From positions 3,844,001-3,908,000 of the forward strand of contig OZ255629.1 in assembly GCA_965276785.1 (NCBI GenBank): DNA of 64,000 nucleotides, given 5' to 3'. The notes below the pieces were generated by a model. That model was not told the origin of the DNA. It was given only the letters and a program-made list of their open reading frames with translations, and made no database searches. How positions within the stretch are numbered: position 1 is the first letter of the stretch; every line of letters starts with the position of its first letter. Shown here one piece after another: positions 17,895 to 26,633 of the stretch. The translations under genes and the position numbers were made by a program. The stretch is from LMUY01 sp965276785 (GTDB taxonomy: Bacteria; Pseudomonadota; Alphaproteobacteria; Acetobacterales; Acetobacteraceae).

Positions 17895-18113
17895 ACGTGG
17901 CGGCTGGAGGAAGCGGGTTACGGCTCAGGGTGGCCACCGGGATGCATCCGCGATGAGCATGGAACGGCTATTGTTGCGACCGATCCACGGGTCTGACCTT
18001 TGTAGTAAAAGTACAATAAGACTTCTGCTATCGCGACATCACTATAGATCAATCGCGTCTATCGCTTTGTTTGTTAATACAGCCAGCATGAACCTCGAAG
18101 GAGATACTTTCTC

Positions 18114-19742
18114 GTGCGCAAAACCACAGCCTTTTTCTCCGTTGCGGCGTCCCTGACCTCCGCCATTTGGTTGGAGCCCGCGGCTGCAGCGCCGCTTGAT
18201 CCTTCCGGGTGGATCAACCCGGTCCTTGCCGCGAACTCATGGTCAAGCGCAGGCAATGGTGCCTCTGACAGCCATGACGCTGGCTTCGACCCGCTCATCA
18301 ACGCGTTTACGGTGCCATATTTTCGGCCCCGCTGGGTTTTCACGGCAGACGGAGAGGTGTGGGGGACGCCGACGGTGGAAGGTAACGCCGTCTATGCCTC
18401 GGACACTGGCGGGTCGGTCTGGCGGATTGACGCAGCCACCGGAAAGGCGGTCTGGAAGATCAAGCTTGCGGCCTACACAGGCATCGCCGGGTCGTTCTCC
18501 CGGGTCAGCCCGGCGATTGCCGCCGATACAATCATCATTGGCGACCAGGCCTCCGCGACGATGTTCGCCCTCTCGAAGCAAACTGGCGCGCTGGTCTGGA
18601 AAACCACCCTTGCAACCAATCAGCTTGCCTTCATTACGAGTTCGCCGACCGTTGTGAACGGGCGCGTCTATGTCGGCGTAGCATCCGACCAAGAAGTCGG
18701 CGCGGTCACGACGCCGGGCTTCCAGATCGACTTCCGCGGCTCGGTCGCGGCGCTCGACCTCGCAACCGGGAAGGTCCTCTGGCAAACCTACATGGTGCCG
18801 GCTGGCTATACCGGCGGTGCGGTGTGGGCGAGCAATCTCGCCGTCGACCGCAAGCGGCACGCGATTTACGTCGACACTGGCAACAACTATTCGGTGCCGG
18901 ATGCGGTTGCTGCCTGCCAGACGAGTGCCACGAGCAACGCGCAGCTTGATGCCTGCCTCGACCCGAACGACCACATCGACAGTGTTCTCGCGCTCGATGC
19001 CGACACGGGTGCGGTAAAGTGGGCCGATCGTTTCACGCATGCTGACAACTACACGGACTCCTGCCCCGGACTCACGCCGACACCGGCGATACCCTGCCCA
19101 CTCCCAGCCGGCGTGGACAGCGACTTTGGTGCTGCGCCCAACCTGCTCACTGTTCAATCCGCAGGTGCCGAGCGGGATGTCGTCGGTGCCGGGCAGAAGA
19201 GCGGCGTCTATTGGGAACTCGATCGCGATAGCGGCAAGATCATCTGGGGCACGCAAGTCGGACCCGGCGGACATTACGGCGGCATCGAGTATGGGACGGC
19301 GACCGACGGCAAGCGCATCTACGTTCCGGAGGGAAATTTCGGTTACGTCGAGGCGACCCTGTATCCGTCTGGCGCGAAGACGAATGGCGGCTACTGGTCG
19401 GCTCTTGATCCCGCAACGGGACGGATCCTGTGGCAGACACCCACAACGGACCTCGCGATTGATACTCCGTTCCCGGGAACTCCGTACGGAGCTCCGGCTG
19501 GCGGGATGTCCGGCGCTTACGGCTCGGTCAGCGTTGCCAACGGAGTGATGTTCGGTGAAGACCAAGCTGGTATCTTCGTTGCCCTCAATGCCGCGACTGG
19601 GCAGACGCTGTTCAGCTTCAAGAGCGGGGGCGCCTCGATATCAGGACCGGCGATTGCGGCGGGGAGTCTCTACTGGAGTTCGGGCTACAAGAATCTTGGG
19701 CCGACAAACAACAAGATCTATGCGTTCGGTTTGCACCCCTAA
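18114..19742 (+). CDS. exported PQQ-type beta-propeller protein (polyvinyl-alcohol dehydrogenase-like)
   Basis: 542 residues starting at a GTG behind a strong GAAGGAG. A signal peptide ends near EPAAAA, so the protein is periplasmic. The body consists of beta-propeller blades with the repeated signature of PQQ enzymes: SVWRIDAATGKAVWKIKL, ALDLATGKVLWQTY, ALDADTGAVKWADRF and ALDPATGRILWQTP. The order resembles PVA-dehydrogenase-like quinoproteins. The cytochrome c motif CXXCH of quinohaemoproteins is absent, and I cannot confirm the PQQ-binding residues. It is probably regulated by the divergent TetR protein. Confidence 0.82.
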   Translation: MRKTTAFFSVAASLTSAIWLEPAAAAPLDPSGWINPVLAANSWSSAGNGASDSHDAGFDPLINAFTVPYFRPRWVFTADGEVWGTPTVEGNAVYASDTGGSVWRIDAATGKAVWKIKLAAYTGIAGSFSRVSPAIAADTIIIGDQASATMFALSKQTGALVWKTTLATNQLAFITSSPTVVNGRVYVGVASDQEVGAVTTPGFQIDFRGSVAALDLATGKVLWQTYMVPAGYTGGAVWASNLAVDRKRHAIYVDTGNNYSVPDAVAACQTSATSNAQLDACLDPNDHIDSVLALDADTGAVKWADRFTHADNYTDSCPGLTPTPAIPCPLPAGVDSDFGAAPNLLTVQSAGAERDVVGAGQKSGVYWELDRDSGKIIWGTQVGPGGHYGGIEYGTATDGKRIYVPEGNFGYVEATLYPSGAKTNGGYWSALDPATGRILWQTPTTDLAIDTPFPGTPYGAPAGGMSGAYGSVSVANGVMFGEDQAGIFVALNAATGQTLFSFKSGGASISGPAIAAGSLYWSSGYKNLGPTNNKIYAFGLHP

Positions 19743-19760
19743 GCGGTTGGCCTAGCCTCA

Positions 19761-20300
19761 GTGACGGCAAGGCAACCGGTCACTCGACTGGTGCTGGTGC
19801 GTCATCCGCGGGTGAGTGCGGCCGGGCTGTGCTACGGCCGCACCGACCTCCCGATTGCCGATCCGGCGTCAATACCGCCGCTGGCGGCCGAAATCCGAGC
19901 CGTTGGCGGCATGGTCTGGACCAGTCCGGCGCAGCGCTGCCGTGCGGTGGCTGCGGCGGCAGGCATGCACCGGCTCGATGCGCGTTTGCAGGAGCTGGAT
20001 TTCGGCGAGTGGGAAGGTCGTTTATGGGAGGACGTGCCGCGTGCGGCGCTGGACGCATGGGCAGCGGACCTGTCGGGGTTCAGCGCCCCGGGCGGCGAGA
20101 CCGGGGCGGCGCTGGTGGCACGGGTGGCATCGTTTTACTGCTCGCTGCCGGGCGGGTCGCACGTGGTGATCAGCCATGGTGGGCCATTGAAGGTGTTGGC
20201 GGCGCTGGCAAGCGATCGGCCGGTGGATTTGTCTGCGCCAGCGCAACCTGTCGGCTCGATCCGGCGATACGTCATATCGCCACCTTGTCGCCGCCCTTAA
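19761..20300 (+). CDS. histidine phosphatase superfamily protein (CobC-like)
   Basis: 179 residues. The catalytic histidine is in LVLVRHPRVSAAG, with RHP in place of the commoner RHG, and the second histidine is in VVISHGGPLKVLAAL. LDFGEWEGRLWEDVP matches the phosphoglycerate mutase/alpha-ribazole phosphatase branch. The enzyme could be the alpha-ribazole-phosphate phosphatase of cobalamin synthesis, but no other cob genes are nearby, so the substrate is open. It starts at GTG 18 bp after the propeller gene and overlaps the 3' end of the opposite-strand BKACE gene by 29 bp. Confidence 0.78.
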   Translation: MTARQPVTRLVLVRHPRVSAAGLCYGRTDLPIADPASIPPLAAEIRAVGGMVWTSPAQRCRAVAAAAGMHRLDARLQELDFGEWEGRLWEDVPRAALDAWAADLSGFSAPGGETGAALVARVASFYCSLPGGSHVVISHGGPLKVLAALASDRPVDLSAPAQPVGSIRRYVISPPCRRP

Positions 20301-21204
20301 GCGAGAGCATCTCGCGCGCTTCGTCGGGCGTGGCGAGCTGCAGCCCAAGCCCCTCTACGATCTGCCGGGCCAGCCGCACCTGCACCGCCGAGGAGGTGGC
20401 GAGCTGGCCGGGGCCGGCCCAGAGGCTGTCTTCCAGCCCCACCCGCACATTGCCCCCCATCGCCGCCGCGATCGCCGCCACCCGGAGCTGCGCCGCCCCA
20501 GCGCCTAGCACGGACCAGCGATATTGGTCGCCGAACAGCCGGTCCGCGGTGCGCTTCATATGCGCCACGTCCTCGGGATGGGTGCCGATGCCGCCCAGGA
20601 TGCCGAACACCGACTGGACGAATAGCGGCGGCTTCACCAGGCCTCGGTCGAGGAAGTGCTTCAGGTTATACAGGTGCGCGATGTCGTAGCATTCGAACTC
20701 GAACCGTGTGCCGTTCTCGCTGCAGGTCTCTAGGATGTATTCGATGTCGGCGAAGCTGTTGCGAAACACCAGGTCCTTGGTGGCGAGCAGCGCCGGACGT
20801 TCCCAATCGTGCGTGAACTCCGTGTAGCGGTCGAGCAGATGGTAGAGGCCGAAATTGATCGAGCCCATGTTCAGGCTCGCCACTTCCGGCTTGAACGTGG
20901 CGGCCGGGCGCACCCGCTCCTGCACCGTCATGAACGGGCTGCCGCCGGAGGTAATGTTGATCACCGCGTTGGTCTGCTGCTTGATCCGCGGCAGGAAGCG
21001 GGCGAACGCCTCCGGAGTTTGGTCGGGCTTGCCGGTTGCTGGGTCCCGCGCGTGCAGATGGATGATTGCGGCGCCGGCCTCGGCCGCACCCACCGCGTCG
21101 GCGGTGATCTGCTCGGGCGTGATGGGCAGGTGGGGCGACATAGAGGGCGTGTGGATCGCCCCGGTGACGGCGCAGGTGATGATGATCTTGCGTTGGGTGG
21201 CCAT
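20272..21204 (-). CDS. BKACE family protein (3-keto-5-aminohexanoate cleavage enzyme-like)
   Basis: 310-residue TIM-barrel of the DUF849/BKACE family, which cleaves beta-keto acids with acetyl-CoA. The metal-binding HxH is in AAIIHLHARDPATGKPD, and NITSGGSP and NVRVGLEDSLWAGPG are also characteristic. The start ATG gives MATQRKIIITCAVTG, the family N-terminus; an open frame upstream of it runs into the IS630 end and is not coding. Its promoter region ends 58 bp upstream at the left IS630 terminus. Confidence 0.92.
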   Translation of the reverse strand: MATQRKIIITCAVTGAIHTPSMSPHLPITPEQITADAVGAAEAGAAIIHLHARDPATGKPDQTPEAFARFLPRIKQQTNAVINITSGGSPFMTVQERVRPAATFKPEVASLNMGSINFGLYHLLDRYTEFTHDWERPALLATKDLVFRNSFADIEYILETCSENGTRFEFECYDIAHLYNLKHFLDRGLVKPPLFVQSVFGILGGIGTHPEDVAHMKRTADRLFGDQYRWSVLGAGAAQLRVAAIAAAMGGNVRVGLEDSLWAGPGQLATSSAVQVRLARQIVEGLGLQLATPDEAREMLSLKGGDKVAI

Positions 21205-21356
21205 TTGCCCCTCTCCCATGCGGTGTTGGACGCAGCCTCGCGCGGGGGCGTGCCGCCGTCTAGACTCAAATCGCTTTGACTGGAATCGCAGTTTTCTCCT
21301 TCCGAAACGGGAGCGACGTGTGATTCGAAGGCTTCCGGCTGATACCGGAGGCGAGG

Positions 21357-22315
21357 ATGGCGTGGCGGCGTGGACAGGCCTACGGGCAGGACTTGCGGGA
21401 TCGGGTGCTGGCATGCCGCGATCTGACCTTGGTGCAGGCGGCAACGCGCTTTGGCGTGAGCCCGTCTTATGTTTCGAAAGTGCGGGCCCGGCTTCGCGAG
21501 CTCGGCGATCCGGCCCCTGGCCCGCAGCATGGCCATGTTCCGTTGCGATTGGCCGGCGTCACCAAGGACTTGGCAGCACAAATCCATCGGTTTCCAGATG
21601 CCACGTTGGACGAGCTGCGGTTGTGGCTGTCGCAAACCCACAAAGTCAGTGTGAGCTACTCCGTAATGTGGAAAGTCGTCGCCCGGCTGGGCCTGACATA
21701 TAAAAAAAGCACCTGCAGGCCGAGGAACAGCGGCGCGAGGACACCGCCGAAGCGCGCCGACAATGGGCGGCGCGCCAGCTCACTCTCAATCCAGCGCGCC
21801 TTGTCTTCCTCGATGAAACCTGGGCCACGACCAACATGACCCGCACACGCGGCCGGGCACCACGGGGCGAGCGCCTGGTCGGCATCGTCCCGCACGGCCA
21901 TTGGCACACAACCACCTTCCTGGCCGGCCTGCGCACAACCGGCTTGATTGCTCCGTTGGTGCTGGACAGCGCGATCAACGGAGCGGCGTTCCTCGCCTAC
22001 ATCCAGCAGTTCCTGGTCAAGGAACTCAAGCCAGGCGACGTCGTGGTGCTCGATAACCTCAGCTCGCACAAGGTGAGCGGCGTGCGCGAGGCCATCGAGG
22101 CTGCCGGTGCGAGCCTGATCTATCTGCCGCCCTACAGTCCAGACCTCAACCCGATCGAGCTGACGTTCTCCAAGTTCAAACGCCTGCTTCGCGATGCGGC
22201 CGAACGCACCATCGAGGACCTCTGGACCGCAATCGGCCGCCTGCTCAAGCGCTTCACCCCGCAGGAGTGCGCCAACTACATCCGACACTGCGGGTTTGCA
22301 CAGTCAGAACGATAA
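21357..22315 (+). CDS. IS630 transposase, two frames joined by a probable -1 frameshift
   Basis: The first frame (21357-21839) holds the helix-turn-helix region (LTLVQAATRFGVSPSYVSKVR) and the second helix domain up to YKK. At the A7 run (21702-21708) a shift to the -1 frame gives KKKHLQAEEQRR and reads through LVFLDETWATTN, with the first catalytic Asp. It then continues into the frame ending at 22315, with VVVLDNLSSHK (second Asp) and LPPYSPDLNPIELTFSK (Glu). The complete DDE triad is thus present only in the fused product. The A7 run suits programmed slippage, as in many IS630 elements. Confidence 0.85.
21702..21708 (+). other. A7 slippery run for transposase frameshifting
   Basis: Seven adenines read in frame 0 as AAA AAA A. 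A one-base backward slip, or transcriptional slippage, switches from the N-terminal frame to the frame that encodes the DDE catalytic residues. Confidence 0.6.
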
Positions 22316-22362
22316 GGGTCTAGTGCTTGGCCACTCCGGCAGGCGCAACCACATTGCACGCC

Positions 22363-23424
22363 ATGCCGCACCCCGAGACTTGGCTGCAAACCCGTCCTGA
22401 GGGCCTGTTCTGCGAGCCGGGCGGCTTTTTCGTCGACCCGATGCGCGCGGTGGATCGCGCGGTGATCACCCACGCCCATGCCGACCATGCCCGTCCCGGC
22501 CACGCTCATGTGCTGGCAAGCGCCGAGACGCTGGCCATCATGCGGGTGCGTATGGGCGATGACCGCGCCGGAGAGACGCAGCAGGCGTTGCGCTATGGCG
22601 AGGTGGTGACGGTCGGGGAGGTGCGGGTTTGGCTGCAGCCGGCCGGGCATGTGCTGGGCGCGGCGCAGGTGGCGATGGAATGGCGCGGCAGCCGGGCCGT
22701 GGTCTCCGGCGACTACAAACGCACGCCGGACCCGACTTGCCGCCCGTTCCAGCCCATTCCGTGCGACGTGTTCGTGACCGAAGCGACGTTTGCGCTGCCG
22801 GTGTTCCGCCATCCCCGGCCGGAGGCGGAGATTCAAAAGCTGCTGCAGAGCGTGGCGTTGTTTCCGGAGCGGACGCATGTGGTGGGCGCTTATGCATTGG
22901 GGAAATGCCAGCGGGTGATCGCGCTGTTGCGTCAAGCCGGCTGGGACCGGCCGGTCTACCTGCACGGTGCGCTTGCCCCGGTCTGTGCAGCCTACGAGCG
23001 GCTTGGCGTGGCGCTTGGTGAACTGCGCCCGGCAACGGTGGCCAACAAGGTGGAGTTGGCGGGCGCGATCGTGCTGGCGCCGCCGGGCGCGATTGCGGAC
23101 CGCTGGGCCCGGCGGCTGGCCGAACCGGTGGTCTGCCTCGCCTCCGGCTGGATGCGGGTGCGCCAACGCGCCCGCTCCCGCGGGGTAGAGCTGCCGCTGG
23201 TGATCAGCGACCACGCCGACTGGCCGGAGCTGAACGCGACGGTGGATGAGGTGGGCGCGCCGGAGATCTGGGTGACGCACGGGCGGGAGGAGGCGCTGAT
23301 CCACGAGGTGGCCAAGCGGGGCGTGGTTGGGCGGGCGTTGCGCCTGCTCGGGTATGGCGAGGAGGAAGAGGATTTGGCAATCCCTGACTCTATTGTACCG
23401 GCGGCACAGGGTGTGCTAAAGTGA
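22363..23424 (+). CDS. ligase-associated DNA exonuclease (metallo-beta-lactamase fold)
   Basis: 353 residues of the MBL/beta-CASP-related family found next to bacterial ATP-dependent ligases. The metal motif is ITHAHADHARPGHAH, and later motifs are VVSGDYKRTPD and PLVISDHADWPELN. By family knowledge it processes DNA ends in a ligase-associated repair pathway. The ATG of MPHPETWLQTRPEGLF is the family N-terminus. The gene begins only 42 bp from the right end of IS630, so its original promoter may be separated or replaced. Confidence 0.9.
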   Translation: MPHPETWLQTRPEGLFCEPGGFFVDPMRAVDRAVITHAHADHARPGHAHVLASAETLAIMRVRMGDDRAGETQQALRYGEVVTVGEVRVWLQPAGHVLGAAQVAMEWRGSRAVVSGDYKRTPDPTCRPFQPIPCDVFVTEATFALPVFRHPRPEAEIQKLLQSVALFPERTHVVGAYALGKCQRVIALLRQAGWDRPVYLHGALAPVCAAYERLGVALGELRPATVANKVELAGAIVLAPPGAIADRWARRLAEPVVCLASGWMRVRQRARSRGVELPLVISDHADWPELNATVDEVGAPEIWVTHGREEALIHEVAKRGVVGRALRLLGYGEEEEDLAIPDSIVPAAQGVLK

Positions 23425-23441
23425 CCAACAAAGGAGTGATG

Positions 23442-23813
23442 ATGGACGAAGATAGAATTTTGGCGGCGCTCACTCGGCTGGAGAGCGGTCAGCCCGACCT
23501 GCAGCGAGACATGGCCAGCCTCAAGACGGACTTGGCCGCATTCAAAGCCAGCGTAGACGGGCGGTTCCAACACGTTGCCGATCAGATGACTGACTTCCGC
23601 GTCGTCGTGAGCCGCTTCGAGCGCGTGGAGGACCGGCTGACCAGTATGGCCACTGACATCACCGTGAACATGGGTGCGGTCGACCACGCCATCCGCCGGC
23701 AAGACAATGACCGTGATGAGCTTCGCAGCTTAACCAAGCTCACCAACTTGGTCATGTCGCAAGTCCGGCATCTCCAATCCAACGTCGAAGAGTTGCAGAA
23801 GAAAGCCTCCTAG
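23442..23813 (+). CDS. small coiled-coil protein between exonuclease and ligase
   Basis: About 123 residues starting MDEDRILAALTRLESG. The second of two adjacent ATGs is chosen because AAAGGAG lies at better spacing from it. The sequence has a heptad-like pattern throughout (LQRDMASLKTDLAAFKASVDGRF; VEDRLTSMATDITVNMGAVD) and no enzymatic motif, predicting a long helical coiled coil. It has no recognised family. It is 17 bp after the exonuclease and 9 bp before the ligase on the same strand, so it belongs to the same transcription unit. Confidence 0.72.
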   Translation: MDEDRILAALTRLESGQPDLQRDMASLKTDLAAFKASVDGRFQHVADQMTDFRVVVSRFERVEDRLTSMATDITVNMGAVDHAIRRQDNDRDELRSLTKLTNLVMSQVRHLQSNVEELQKKAS

Positions 23814-23822
23814 GCTCAATCT

Positions 23823-25409
23823 TTGCTCGCCTTCGCCGACCTGCTCGAGCGCTTGGTCCTCACCCCGGGCCGCCTCGCCAAGATCGCCCTGCTGCGCCGG
23901 TACTTCGCCGCCGAACCCGACCCCGATCGCGGCTTTGGTCTCGCCGCCCTCACCGGCGAACTCGCCTTCCAAGCCGCTAAACCCATGCTGATCCGCGCCC
24001 TCGCCGAGGAGCGCACTGACCCCACGCTGTTCGCCTGGTCCTACGACTATGTCGGAGACCTCGCCGACACCGTCGCGCTCATGTGGCCCGAGCGGCCCAC
24101 CAACCGTCCCCCGCCGGGCATGACGGAGGTGATCCAAACCCTGCTCAGCACACCCAAGGCCGAGCTGCCCGCCACCGTCGCCGGCTGGCTCGACGCCTGC
24201 GACGCCTCCAGCCGCTACGCGCTGCTCAAGCTCATCACCGGCAGCTTGCGCGTTGGCGCCTCCGCCCGACTGGCCAAGGTGGCACTGGCCGAGCTGGCCG
24301 GCGGCCGCGTTGCACCCGACGAGATCGAGGAGCTTTGGCACGGGCTCACCCCGCCCTACTTGCCGCTATTCGCCTGGCTGGAACAACGCGGCCCGCGCCC
24401 CGACCCGGCCGGTGCGCCGATATTCCGCCCGCCCATGCTGGCGCATCCGCTCGAACCACCGGACCTCGCCGCGGTCGACCCGGCGGCGTTCCGGGCCGAG
24501 TGGAAATGGGACGGGATTCGCGCCCAATTGGTGGCCGTGCCCGCCGGCCGCCGCGTCTTCTCCCGCGGCGCCGACGACATCTCCGGCAGCTTCCCCGAGA
24601 TCGTCGAGGCCATGGAGTTCCACGCCGTGCTCGACGGCGAGCTGCTGGTCGTACGCGGCGGCGAGGTCGCTCCGTTCGCCGACCTGCAGCAGCGCCTCGG
24701 CCGAAAGGTGGTCGGCGCCAAGATGCTGCGCGACTTCCCAGTGCAAGCCCGGCTCTACGACATCCTGTTCGACGGCGAGGAAGACCTCCGCCCGCTCCCG
24801 TTCGACGCCCGCCGGGCCCGGCTGGAAGCCTGGTTCGCGCGCACCCAACCCGCCCGCATGGACCTGTCGGAGCCAATCCCCTTCTCCTCGATGGCCGAGC
24901 TCTCCGCCATCCGCGACGGCGCCCGCGCCGCCGCCATCGAGGGCTTGATGCTGAAGCGGGCCGACAGCGCCTACGTGCCCGGCCGCCCGAAAGGGCTGTG
25001 GTGGAAGTGGAAGCGCGACCCGCTCACCATCGACGCCGTGGTGATGTATGCCCAGCGCGGCCACGGCAAGCGCAGCTCGTTCTACTCCGACTACACCTTC
25101 GGCCTGTGGCGCGAAGACGGCGAACTGGTCCCCGTCGGCAAGGCGTATAGCGGCTTTACCGACGCCGAGCTGGTCCAGCTCGACCGCTGGATCCGCAACC
25201 ACACCACCAACCGGTTCGGCCCGGTGCGCGAGGTCGAGCGCGGCCTGGTGCTGGAGATCGCCTTTGACGCCGCTCAGCTTTCCAACCGGCACAAATCCGG
25301 CGTGGCACTGCGTTTCCCCCGCGTGGCCCGTATCCGCACCGACAAGCCGGTGGCCGAAGCGGACCGGTTGGAAACCCTGATGCGAATGGTCGAAAACATA
25401 CCATCGTAA
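23823..25409 (+). CDS. ATP-dependent DNA ligase (cisplatin damage response type)
   Basis: 528 residues. An N-terminal helical DNA-binding domain (FADLLERLVLTPGRLAKIALL) is followed by the nucleotidyltransferase domain with the adenylated lysine in AEWKWDGIRAQLV (motif I K-x-D-G). EGLMLKRADSAYVPG and WWKWKRDPLTIDAVVM are motifs IV and V, and an OB-fold ends the protein. The family occurs in alphaproteobacteria with the MBL exonuclease and, elsewhere, a DEXH helicase and the PdeM endonuclease; the last two are not adjacent here. The TTG start 9 bp after the upstream stop gives the usual N-terminus. Confidence 0.93.
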   Translation: MLAFADLLERLVLTPGRLAKIALLRRYFAAEPDPDRGFGLAALTGELAFQAAKPMLIRALAEERTDPTLFAWSYDYVGDLADTVALMWPERPTNRPPPGMTEVIQTLLSTPKAELPATVAGWLDACDASSRYALLKLITGSLRVGASARLAKVALAELAGGRVAPDEIEELWHGLTPPYLPLFAWLEQRGPRPDPAGAPIFRPPMLAHPLEPPDLAAVDPAAFRAEWKWDGIRAQLVAVPAGRRVFSRGADDISGSFPEIVEAMEFHAVLDGELLVVRGGEVAPFADLQQRLGRKVVGAKMLRDFPVQARLYDILFDGEEDLRPLPFDARRARLEAWFARTQPARMDLSEPIPFSSMAELSAIRDGARAAAIEGLMLKRADSAYVPGRPKGLWWKWKRDPLTIDAVVMYAQRGHGKRSSFYSDYTFGLWREDGELVPVGKAYSGFTDAELVQLDRWIRNHTTNRFGPVREVERGLVLEIAFDAAQLSNRHKSGVALRFPRVARIRTDKPVAEADRLETLMRMVENIPS

Positions 25410-25489
25410 TGATAGCTGACAGACGGCGCCATAACCGTGTATGGTCGGCGACCATGACGCACGTTCTATAGCAAGCCGGAGAGCCGCGC

Positions 25490-26398
25490 ATGAGCAGGTC
25501 CATCGAGGCAATCGGCTACGTTCAACCGATCGGCCAGACTTTGGCCGGCCGGGTGAAGAGTATGGACCTGCGACATCCCCTCTCGGACGAGCAGGTCGCG
25601 GTGATCGAGGCGGGGATGGACGAGCACGCCGTGCTGATCTTCCCGGCGCAGGACATTACCGACGAGCAGCAGAAGGCCTTCAGCCAGAACTTTGGCCGCC
25701 TGGAGGAGACCGAAGGCGGCAACGTGACCAAAAAGGGCGAGCACCGGCTCGGGCCCGGCATGGCCGACGTCTCCAATCTGGACCAGCATGGCGTGCCCCT
25801 GCCGCGGGACGACCGGCGCCGCTTGTTCAATCTTGGCAACCAGCTTTGGCATTCCGACAGTTCGTTCCGCAAAATCCCAGCCAAATACTCCATCCTGTCC
25901 GGCCGCGTGGTCGCAACCACCGGCGGCAACACCGAGTTCGCCGACATGCGCGCCGCTTACGACGCGCTGGACGAGGCCAGCAAGCGGGAAGCGGAGGACC
26001 TCATTTGCGAGCACTCGCTGATCTACTCGCGCGGCATCCTGGGGTTCGACGACTTGAGTGCGGAGGAGCGGGCCATGTTCCAGCCGGTGCGCCAGCGCCT
26101 GGTGCGCACCCATCCGGTGACGGGCCGCAAGTCGCTGTTCCTGTCCTCCCATGCCGGCAGCATCGTGGGCTGGCCGATGCCGGAGGCGCGCGCCTTCCTG
26201 CGCGACCTGACCGAGCACGCCACCGCGCCCCGCTTCGTCTACGTGCACCGCTGGCACCCGCATGATTTGGTGATGTGGGACAACCGCCAGACCATGCACC
26301 GCGTCCGCCGCTTCGACGCCGCCCAGGTCCGCGACATGCGGCGAACGACCGTGGCGGGGGATGGGCCGACTTACATCGAGGAGCGAGCGGCGGCCTGA
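25490..26398 (+). CDS. TauD/TfdA family 2-oxoglutarate dioxygenase
   Basis: 302-residue Fe(II)/2-oxoglutarate oxygenase. The iron ligands are His121 and Asp123 in LWHSDSSF, with the distal histidine in DNRQTMHRVRRF; the 2-oxoglutarate-binding arginine is probably in the same C-terminal segment. It is closest to the TfdA-like branch (aryloxyalkanoate or taurine-type substrates). The real substrate is unknown. The ATG has a nearby purine-rich GGAGAGCCGC, and the gene stands alone, 80 bp after the ligase. Confidence 0.85.
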   Translation: MSRSIEAIGYVQPIGQTLAGRVKSMDLRHPLSDEQVAVIEAGMDEHAVLIFPAQDITDEQQKAFSQNFGRLEETEGGNVTKKGEHRLGPGMADVSNLDQHGVPLPRDDRRRLFNLGNQLWHSDSSFRKIPAKYSILSGRVVATTGGNTEFADMRAAYDALDEASKREAEDLICEHSLIYSRGILGFDDLSAEERAMFQPVRQRLVRTHPVTGRKSLFLSSHAGSIVGWPMPEARAFLRDLTEHATAPRFVYVHRWHPHDLVMWDNRQTMHRVRRFDAAQVRDMRRTTVAGDGPTYIEERAAA

Positions 26399-26601
26399 TG
26401 CCAGGCGGGCTCGACGATAGGGCCTGAGCCCTTGACGGAGACCAGCGGACCTCGGTGGGTGGGATGTTTGTTGTACTCGACTGTCGGCGAAGCCATCTGC
26501 GATCGGATGAACCCGTCCGTTAAACCAACATTGGCGGACATTGCGGCTGGACACGGACCGGATGTCCTGCCTTCTGGACGCTGGAACAGTAGAACGGCCT
26601 G

Positions 26602-26633
26602 TATAATCGAGAGACACATCCCACGGGATGTGT
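26602..26633 (+). promoter_or_regulatory. promoter -10 and palindromic operator of the PIN toxin-antitoxin locus
   Basis: A consensus -10 element TATAAT (26602-26607) is followed by a perfect 9-bp inverted repeat, ACACATCCC and GGGATGTGT (26614-26622 and 26625-26633), with a 2-bp spacer. The repeat sits at the expected transcription start and overlaps the first possible ATG. It is well placed for autorepression by the antitoxin. No good -35 was found at 17-bp spacing. Confidence 0.6.

Larger units (their letters stand above)
21263..22320 (+). mobile_element. complete IS630-family insertion sequence
   Basis: A 1,058-bp element bounded by TA on both sides (21261-21262 and 22321-22322), the target duplication expected of IS630/Tc1-mariner transposition. 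The inverted ends are imperfect: GACTCAAATCG...TGACTG on the left and, read from the right, GACCCTTATCG...TGACTG, with most of the first 20 bases matching. It carries a transposase split into two overlapping frames. It lies in the short gap between the divergent BKACE and exonuclease genes. Confidence 0.88.
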
